A DNA stretch of 64,000 bases from Flavobacteriales bacterium (lineage in GTDB: Bacteria; Bacteroidota; Bacteroidia; Flavobacteriales; Flavobacteriaceae), in NCBI GenBank assembly GCA_004321735.1, contig SGZB01000001.1:23742-87741 (forward strand), given 5' to 3'. A program made the translations under genes and the position numbers. This document shows positions 58,661 through 64,000 of this stretch, piece after piece; position 1 is the stretch's first letter; each line of letters starts with the position of its first letter. The notes below the pieces were generated by a model. It did not search any database and was not told the DNA's origin. It saw nothing but the letters and a program-made list of their open reading frames with translations.

Positions 58661-60180
58661 ATTAAAACTTTTCCGTTCATTTCATTTGGAATTTCTAAAT
58701 CCAAAACCTTAAGTATTGTGGGTGCTATGTCAGCTAAAATACCATTGCTTATTTTTTTAATTTTTTTATCAACTAAAATTATTGGCACAGGATTCATCGT
58801 ATGAGCTGTATTTGGAGAACCATCATCATTTATCATCATATCACTGTTTCCATGATCTGCAATCACAATAATAGTATAATTATTTTCAACTGAGGTTGTT
58901 ATTAATTTTGACAAACATTCATCAACAACTTCACAAGCTTTTACAGCAGCTGAAAAATCTCCTGTATGACCAACCATGTCAGGATTGGCAAAATTTAAGC
59001 AAATAAAATCAGGTTCATTAGACTCTATTTCTGGTATAATTGATGCAGTAATTTCATAAGCACTCATTTCTGGTTTCAAATCATAAGTTGCAACCTTTGG
59101 CGAGGGACACATTATTCTTTTCTCACCATTGAAAGGATTTTCTTGTCCACCATTGAAAAAGAAAGTAACATGAGGATATTTTTCAGTCTCAGCTATTCTT
59201 ACCTGCTTCAAATTGTTTTTTGATAAAATTTCACCAAGCGTATTTTTAATATTTTCGTTCTTGTAGATACAATCTATATTCTTATAATCATCGTTATAGC
59301 TTGTCATAGTTAAAAACTTAAGTTTCATTTTTGACATAGATTGTTCTTCCAAATCACTTTGACTAAGCACTTCGGTTAACTGTCTGCCTCTGTCTGTTCT
59401 AAAATTGAAGAAAATCACTACATCTTCATTATTAATTAAACTTGATTTTAGATTATCATTATTATGAATTATTATTGGTTCTATAAATTCATCAGTAATT
59501 CCATTTTCATATGATTGCTCAATAGATTTAACTAAATCAGTTGACTTATTTCCAATTCCATTAACAATTAAATCATAAGCCTTTTTTGTTCTTTCCCATC
59601 GCTTATCTCTATCCATCGCATAATATCTCCCACATAAACTTGCTAGTTTTGCAGGATAATCTTTTATGTAATTGATTAAATCACTAATTTGTTTTGAACC
59701 TGATTTAGGATCAACATCTCTTCCATCAGTAAATGCGTGTACAAATAATTTTTTTAATCCAAAGTCGCTAGCTGTTTTTATAAGGTACTTTAGATGAGAT
59801 GAATGGGAATGAACTCCACCATCAGAAACTAATCCTAAAAAATGAACTGATTTATTATTTTCTTTCGCATAGTTGAATGCATTTTTTAATACGGGATTAT
59901 TTTTGAGTTCGTTTTCATCAATATCTTTATTTATACGCGCAAGTTCCTGATATACAATTCTTCCAGCTCCAATGTTGATGTGTCCAACTTCACTATTACC
60001 CATTTGACCTCTGGGAAGACCAACATTATTTCCATGTGTTAGTAATTCAGCATTTGGATAACTATTCATAAGATGGTCAAAAAAGGGTGTTTTTGCACTA
60101 CTTATTGCAGAAACATTTGGATTTTTTGAAATGCCCCATCCGTCAAGGATTGCTAACACACATTTTTTTCTATTTGACAA
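58657..60180 (-). CDS. gpmI: 2,3-bisphosphoglycerate-independent phosphoglycerate mutase
   Basis: Glycolytic enzyme converting 3- to 2-phosphoglycerate with two Mn2+ ions. It has 507 residues: AILDGWG near the N-terminus, the phosphoserine loop MGNSEVGHINIGAGR (about S62), SDGGVHSHSSHL, FTDGRDVDP, RYYAMDRDKRWERT, NFANPDMVGHTG and ADHGNSD. The start is TTG at 60180, 15 bp after a -7 box; no ATG is available before the first strand. Confidence 0.95.
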   Translation of the reverse strand: MSNRKKCVLAILDGWGISKNPNVSAISSAKTPFFDHLMNSYPNAELLTHGNNVGLPRGQMGNSEVGHINIGAGRIVYQELARINKDIDENELKNNPVLKNAFNYAKENNKSVHFLGLVSDGGVHSHSSHLKYLIKTASDFGLKKLFVHAFTDGRDVDPKSGSKQISDLINYIKDYPAKLASLCGRYYAMDRDKRWERTKKAYDLIVNGIGNKSTDLVKSIEQSYENGITDEFIEPIIIHNNDNLKSSLINNEDVVIFFNFRTDRGRQLTEVLSQSDLEEQSMSKMKLKFLTMTSYNDDYKNIDCIYKNENIKNTLGEILSKNNLKQVRIAETEKYPHVTFFFNGGQENPFNGEKRIMCPSPKVATYDLKPEMSAYEITASIIPEIESNEPDFICLNFANPDMVGHTGDFSAAVKACEVVDECLSKLITTSVENNYTIIVIADHGNSDMMINDDGSPNTAHTMNPVPIILVDKKIKKISNGILADIAPTILKVLDLEIPNEMNGKVLI

Positions 60181-60195
60181 AACTTACTTTTAATG

Positions 60196-60203
60196 CAAAT
60201 TTA
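60196..60203 (-). promoter_or_regulatory. gpmI promoter -7 box (TAAATTTG)
   Basis: TAnnTTTG match on the minus strand ending 15 bp before the TTG start of gpmI. It lies in the 39-bp gap after the D,D-carboxypeptidase gene and should drive gpmI through the methyltransferase gene. Confidence 0.55.
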
Positions 60204-60219
60204 AGTATATAATTATTAT

Positions 60220-60942
60220 CTATGGTAGAAGAACCGGGTTAACTCCTTTAACAAATTCACTAATATATTTCTGTATGAAATCTTTAGAAATAAATTCTTT
60301 ACCCTCCATTTTAGTGGTTAAAATAATAGAACTGATATCATTATTTAAGAAAATATTTAAAAGTTCAACAGAAACTGGTTTATAGCTGTAATGCCAAGGT
60401 TCATACTCAAATCCTTTTCTATTTTTATCATTTACATAGGTTAAATAAAAACCAAATCTTTCCGAGTTTACATCCATCCATTTTTTTAATTTAGTAAAAA
60501 TCCCATTTTCATATTTTTCAGTTAATAATACATCTTCTTCATCTTTATATTTTTCATCTGAAGCATCAATAATGTCTATTTCTGTTCCCCAATGATGTCT
60601 TGAGGTTCCAGGCACAGTTGAAAATCTAATAATTTCTTCAATTGCTTTTGTTGGACTTAATTTATATTCAGCAGTATATTTTTTGTATTTGTTATCCCAA
60701 ATAAGCATTTGTCTTTTAAAGTCTCTAAATCCCGAAACAATTTTTATATCAATGCCATCTTCCAGTGCTGCTTCATGCATTTTGTTAAATGCAATTAGTG
60801 TATTTTGTTCCAACATGATTGTATCCCCAACAATATGCGAATCATCAATACCCATTAAATTCTTTAAATCATATTTTTGACTAAGATTCATATTTGAATA
60901 AATCAATAATAAAACTAAAATTACCAATTTTAAACTTTTCAT
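60220..60942 (-). CDS. M15 family D-alanyl-D-alanine carboxypeptidase
   Basis: A 240-residue exported zinc peptidase of the VanY type with a signal peptide (about 1-21). Zinc and catalytic motifs are IVSGFRDFKRQMLIW, PGTSRHHWGTEIDI (His and Asp ligands) and YEPWHYSY (Glu and third His). It would trim the terminal D-Ala of peptidoglycan stem peptides in the periplasm. It overlaps the acetyltransferase gene by 4 bp. Confidence 0.92.
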   Translation of the reverse strand: MKSLKLVILVLLLIYSNMNLSQKYDLKNLMGIDDSHIVGDTIMLEQNTLIAFNKMHEAALEDGIDIKIVSGFRDFKRQMLIWDNKYKKYTAEYKLSPTKAIEEIIRFSTVPGTSRHHWGTEIDIIDASDEKYKDEEDVLLTEKYENGIFTKLKKWMDVNSERFGFYLTYVNDKNRKGFEYEPWHYSYKPVSVELLNIFLNNDISSIILTTKMEGKEFISKDFIQKYISEFVKGVNPVLLP

Positions 60943-61379
60943 AATTTTTTATACATCAAATAGTGTAATCCTATTTCATTTATAACATAACTGATTTTTG
61001 AGTTTGAATAATTAAGTTTTAAGTAAAATAAAACAGCACTTTCTCTTGCATTCATCCAAAGATAATTAACTCCAATATCCTTAAGTTGATTTTCAACAAA
61101 ATTTACAATTGTTTTTCCGATTCCATTGTATTGAAATTCTTTATCAACAAATAATCCCCTTAATTGATAACAATTAGTGAGTTTTTTCTTTTTGCATTTA
61201 TTTTTCATTACAGATACTCCACCTACCAAAGTATTTCCACTAAATGCTCCAACGTGGAAAGATTTAATATCTGTATCACTTGGGAATCTACATAAATTAG
61301 GATCTAAATTGTTTCTAAGAATTTTACTCCTTAAATTAAGTAGATCCTCAGATTTGACTATTTTTAATGAAAGATTCAA
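60939..61379 (-). CDS. GNAT family N-acetyltransferase
   Basis: A 146-residue GNAT domain. The acetyl-CoA loop appears as GLFVDKEFQYNGIGKTIVNF (V-x-x-x-x-x-x-G-x-G-x), preceded by GGVSVM and followed by WMNARESAVLFYLKLNYS. The start is TTG at 61379, since no ATG exists upstream of the domain. The substrate is unknown. It is cotranscribed with the M15 peptidase. Confidence 0.87.
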   Translation of the reverse strand: MNLSLKIVKSEDLLNLRSKILRNNLDPNLCRFPSDTDIKSFHVGAFSGNTLVGGVSVMKNKCKKKKLTNCYQLRGLFVDKEFQYNGIGKTIVNFVENQLKDIGVNYLWMNARESAVLFYLKLNYSNSKISYVINEIGLHYLMYKKL

Positions 61380-61385
61380 TTATAT

Positions 61386-61393
61386 CAAATTTA
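61386..61393 (-). promoter_or_regulatory. putative acetyltransferase promoter -7 box (TAAATTTG)
   Basis: TAnnTTTG match on the minus strand only 6 bp before the TTG start at 61379, so a near-leaderless transcript or a chance match. It lies in the 37-bp gap shared with divergent tRNA-Gly. Confidence 0.35.
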
Positions 61394-61416
61394 ATCTTAA
61401 ATTGTTATTGAAACAA

Positions 61417-61489
61417 GCGGGAGTAGCTCAGTTGGTAGAGCGTCAGCCTTCCAAGCTGAATGTCGCCGGTTCGAACCCGGTCTCCCGCT
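61417..61489 (+). tRNA. tRNA-Gly (anticodon TCC)
   Basis: Complete cloverleaf: acceptor GCGGGAG/CTCCCGC, D stem GCTC/GAGC, anticodon stem TCAGC/GCTGA with loop CTTCCAA and anticodon TCC (reads GGA), T arm GCCGG-TTCGAAC-CCGGT, discriminator T. CCA is not encoded. The next coding sequence starts 11 bases after it, so the tRNA and the downstream gene may share a transcript. Confidence 0.96.
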
Positions 61490-61499
61490 CGATAATCTT

Positions 61500-62249
61500 A
61501 TGAAAAAAAAATTTTACATTACAATTATCACATTAATGTTGTCATTTTCTGTCTTTTCACAGAATGATTATAGAACTTGGATTAAAGGAAAAGTTTTATA
61601 TCAAAATACTAATGTAGCAGCTGCTAACGTAATAAATAATACTTCTCAAGAAGCAACTACAACTAATTCGGATGGTGAATTTGAAATTGAAGTTAAATTA
61701 AATGACAGGCTTCTGTTTTCATCTGTTCAGTATCAGATTAGAGAATTAATTATAACAAAAGAAATTCTGCAGAAAAATAGAATCGTCATTGATGTTAATG
61801 AAAAAGTAACTGAACTAGATGAAGTAGTAGTAACACCTGAAAATAGGCAGAAGTTTTTGGATTTAAAGGAAGAAGAATTTAAAAGATTTGATTATTCAAG
61901 TGATAAATCAACAAGAGTTGTAAATGTTATTAATGAACAAGGTAAACTAAGAAATGGAATCAATTTTATTAATCTATATAAATTAATTTCAGAATCTTTA
62001 AAAAATAAAACTTCTGAGAGTGAAGTAAACTTTGATTATAACCCTAGTGATCTTCTCAGAGAAGTTTATGATGATTTGTTCTTTACTAACAGTTTAGGAA
62101 TTAATAAAGACAAAATCAATGAGTTCTTATTATTCTGTGATGATAATTTTCCTTCGAAAATTTTACTTAAGAAGGAAAATGAATTTGAGTTAATAGATTT
62201 TCTGGTTAAACAAAGTAAAAAATTTAATAGAGTTGCGAGTAAAGAATAG
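61500..62249 (+). CDS. exported carboxypeptidase-regulatory-like domain protein (first of pair)
   Basis: A 249-residue protein with a signal peptide (about 1-20, ending VFSQ). An N-terminal CarboxypepD-regulatory-like beta sandwich (about 25-115) reads WIKGKVLYQNTNVAAANVINNTSQEATTTNSDGEFEI and closes with LDEVVVTP, as at the N-terminus of TonB-dependent receptors. The rest is helical and unrecognised. It is not a receptor, since no barrel follows. It overlaps its paralogue by 17 bp. Function unknown. Confidence 0.82.
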   Translation: MKKKFYITIITLMLSFSVFSQNDYRTWIKGKVLYQNTNVAAANVINNTSQEATTTNSDGEFEIEVKLNDRLLFSSVQYQIRELIITKEILQKNRIVIDVNEKVTELDEVVVTPENRQKFLDLKEEEFKRFDYSSDKSTRVVNVINEQGKLRNGINFINLYKLISESLKNKTSESEVNFDYNPSDLLREVYDDLFFTNSLGINKDKINEFLLFCDDNFPSKILLKKENEFELIDFLVKQSKKFNRVASKE

Positions 62250-63018
62250 TATAGTAATTATTTTTCTTCTTTTTACATCTTTTCTTATTTCACAAGAATC
62301 AAAAATTAAAACATTTAATGGTCAAGTAATAAATGATGATGTTGAGAAAAGTGGTATAGTTGTTATAAATAAAAACTCTGGTGGAAAAGTCATTACGAAC
62401 AAAGATGGATATTTTCAAATTGGAGTTAGATTGAATGACTCAATATATCTTCGTTCCGTACAAATTAAAACACATTATATTATTGTAAATGAAGATGTTT
62501 TTAAATCTGATTCAATTAAGGTTAACTTGGAACCATTAGTTAACCAACTCGGCAATGTAACAGTTAAGCCTTACGATCTTTCTGGGGATTTAATGTCTGA
62601 CATAAAAAAAGTGGAGAAAAAAGAGAGAATAAACTTCGATGATGTTGGTGTTCCTGGGTTTAAGGGTAAAAGAGAAGAAAAAATTGCTTATAAAAGCACA
62701 GGTAACTTGATATTAAACGCTCTTTTGCTACCATTAACTCCATTTGATATTGAAGGTGCATACAAACAGCTCTCTGGTTATTATAAAAATTTAAAAATTG
62801 CAAGAGGGTTAGAAAAAAGATATGAATCAATCGCAGGTATAATTCAATTCTACGGTATAAATTATTTTAAATCTAGATATAATTTAAATGACTCTGATCT
62901 TTTTGAGTTTATTTTGGGTGCTGTTGAAAATTATGATATTGAAAATAATTTTAAGAATTCTAATCATGGATTAGTTCTTGAAGATTTTAATAAATTTTAT
63001 GCATCAATTAATAACTAA
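62233..63018 (+). CDS. exported carboxypeptidase-regulatory-like domain protein (second of pair)
   Basis: A 261-residue paralogue of the gene before it, with a signal peptide (about 1-20, ending LISQ). The same beta sandwich is present (TFNGQVINDDVEKSGIVVINKNSGGKVITNKDGYFQI), ending LGNVTVKPYD, followed by a helical region that is longer than in the first copy. The start is TTG at 62233; no ATG precedes the signal. It overlaps the first copy by 17 bp and the DUF6702 gene by 20 bp. Function unknown. Confidence 0.82.
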   Translation: MRVKNSIVIIFLLFTSFLISQESKIKTFNGQVINDDVEKSGIVVINKNSGGKVITNKDGYFQIGVRLNDSIYLRSVQIKTHYIIVNEDVFKSDSIKVNLEPLVNQLGNVTVKPYDLSGDLMSDIKKVEKKERINFDDVGVPGFKGKREEKIAYKSTGNLILNALLLPLTPFDIEGAYKQLSGYYKNLKIARGLEKRYESIAGIIQFYGINYFKSRYNLNDSDLFEFILGAVENYDIENNFKNSNHGLVLEDFNKFYASINN

Positions 63019-63481
63019 GTTTTTCTCCATTCTTTTCTTAATTTTTGTAGTACATAAATACTACGTTAGTACTACCTTAATTGATCTTGATGAAGAATCT
63101 AATTATTTTGAAATTACAATTAAGACTTTTTATGATGATTTAGAAACTGAACTTAAACTTTCAAACATTGATTATGAGATACAATACGATCAAATTAATG
63201 AACTCTATGAAGAATATCTATTAGCTAAATTTATTTTGACATCTAATTATAATGAAATTAAATATGAATATTTAGGTTTTGAAAAAAGAAACGATCAAAT
63301 TAACCTGTATTTACAAGTTAAATCAAGTAATGTAGTGGATAAATTATCAATTCAAAATAAAATTTTGTATAAATCGTTTTCAACCCAAAAGAATATAGTT
63401 TTATATAGACATAAAAAATCTAGAAAAAGTTTTATTCAAGATCAAAACAATCAAATAAGTTCAATTAAAATAAATCGATAA
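62999..63481 (+). CDS. DUF6702 family protein
   Basis: A 160-residue exported protein: hydrophobic leader (about 1-18), then HKYYVSTTLIDLDEESNYFEITIKTFYDDLETELKL, a pattern of the small beta-rich family DUF6702 found beside M1 peptidases in Flavobacteriia. The ATG at 62999 is chosen; a TTG at 62978 would add seven residues. It lies 31 bp before the M1 aminopeptidase gene. No biochemical role is known. Confidence 0.78.
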   Translation: MHQLITKFFSILFLIFVVHKYYVSTTLIDLDEESNYFEITIKTFYDDLETELKLSNIDYEIQYDQINELYEEYLLAKFILTSNYNEIKYEYLGFEKRNDQINLYLQVKSSNVVDKLSIQNKILYKSFSTQKNIVLYRHKKSRKSFIQDQNNQISSIKINR

Positions 63482-63512
63482 AAAATTTATATTTTTAACT
63501 AAATTTTCCCAT

Positions 63513-64000
63513 ATGAGAATAATCAAATTGTCTTTAATATCATTATTTTTTTTAATACCCCTAAACTTGATCTCGCAAGATTCTAAAATCAATGAGAATA
63601 TTAATACAAATAAGTTTCGTCAGCTTTATCAAGAATTTTCATCACCTAATATGTTTAGAACCGCATCTGGTGCACCAGGACCTGCTTATTATCAACAACA
63701 AGCAGACTATAAAATAAATATTGAATTAGATGATAAGAATAAAAAAATATATGGTCAAGAAGTAGTTACATACACAAATAATTCACCAGACCAGCTAGAC
63801 TATTTATGGCTTCAACTTGATCAAAATGTAAGAAAAAAGGATTCTCCAAGTTTAATAAGAGATAGTGATTTTATTGACGCAGCCTACATACCTGACGCTT
63901 TTGATAATCAGTTCTTAACTGAACCATTTGATGGTGGTTTTAATATTGAATACGTTAATGGAATTGACAATAAGCCACTAGATTATATTATAAATCAAAC
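63513..64000 (+). CDS. M1 family metallopeptidase, 5' part
   Basis: The first 162 codons of a secreted M1 (aminopeptidase N-like) zinc peptidase, cut by the window end. A signal peptide (about 1-22, ending LISQ) is followed by MFRTASGAPGPAYYQQQADYKINIELDD, GQEVVTYTNNSPDQLDYLWLQLDQNV, the N-terminal beta domain of the family. The HExxH zinc site lies beyond the window. The frame has no stop through base 64000. Confidence 0.88.
   Translation, partial: MRIIKLSLISLFFLIPLNLISQDSKINENINTNKFRQLYQEFSSPNMFRTASGAPGPAYYQQQADYKINIELDDKNKKIYGQEVVTYTNNSPDQLDYLWLQLDQNVRKKDSPSLIRDSDFIDAAYIPDAFDNQFLTEPFDGGFNIEYVNGIDNKPLDYIINQ

Noticed and set aside
61500..63018. Possible single gene split by a frameshift (the two carboxypeptidase-regulatory-like genes)
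   Set aside because: Each has its own signal peptide and complete beta sandwich, so they are tandem paralogues rather than fragments.
1..64000. Defence islands, CRISPR arrays, prophage, transposases, integrative elements
   Set aside because: No repeat-spacer array, integrase, transposase or known defence gene was found on either strand; base composition and gene style look uniform throughout.

Overview
The window is a gene-dense, strongly AT-rich stretch of a Bacteroidota chromosome, almost certainly a marine member of the Flavobacteriia with a streamlined genome. The support is gldB and gldC (gliding), porT and the T9SS plug gene (type IX secretion), a Na+-translocating NADH:quinone reductase operon, a short primary sigma factor without region 1.1, a tamL-type outer-membrane assembly gene, promoter -7 boxes of the form TAnnTTTG, no clear Shine-Dalgarno sequences, and many TTG starts. 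No IS element, prophage, CRISPR array, rRNA or integron was seen. No gene-free stretch reaches 300 bp; the longest is about 190 bp in front of mraZ.

Layout: 1-4412 (+) holds the 3' end of queA, then rlmN, a polyprenyl diphosphate synthase and dnaG. nadE (-) and gldB-gldC (+) follow, sharing overlapping 5' ends. engB and an alpha/beta hydrolase (-) are divergent from the large division and cell-wall (dcw) cluster at 8051-23346 (+): mraZ, rsmH, ftsL, ftsI, murE, mraY, murD, ftsW, murG, murC, ftsQ, ftsA, ftsZ and a YqeY-like gene, then tRNA-Arg. Next is a four-gene minus-strand unit (DUF4091 glycosidase-like, PHP phosphodiesterase-like, M14 peptidase, MATE exporter) with a DUF1080 lipoprotein divergent from it. 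From 30663 to 40169 (-) lie housekeeping genes: tamL, fbaA, accD, rpsO, pnp, rpoD, rpe and anmK. From 40199 to 49624 there are an RNA methyltransferase, porT, trkA-trkH, an aspartate aminotransferase, rsmG, and plug-apaG-pruA. nqrABCDEF-apbE (49716-56571, +) makes the sodium pump and the enzyme that attaches its covalent FMN. gpmI, a thioredoxin-like lipoprotein, map and a methyltransferase follow (-), then a D,D-carboxypeptidase and an acetyltransferase (-), tRNA-Gly, two related secreted carboxypeptidase-regulatory-like proteins, a DUF6702 protein and the 5' end of an M1 aminopeptidase.

The genes fit together as core physiology: peptidoglycan synthesis and division, sodium-based energetics and K+ uptake, the Bacteroidota secretion and gliding machinery, and a small accessory hydrolase module. 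I found no clear new system. The most interesting signals are regulatory or structural: facing promoters buried in each other's genes at nadE/gldB, a triple 10-bp repeat running into the mraZ promoter, an inverted repeat abutting the pnp start codon, nearly universal overlap of convergent genes, and loss of the zinc-ribbon ligands in both DnaG and AccD.
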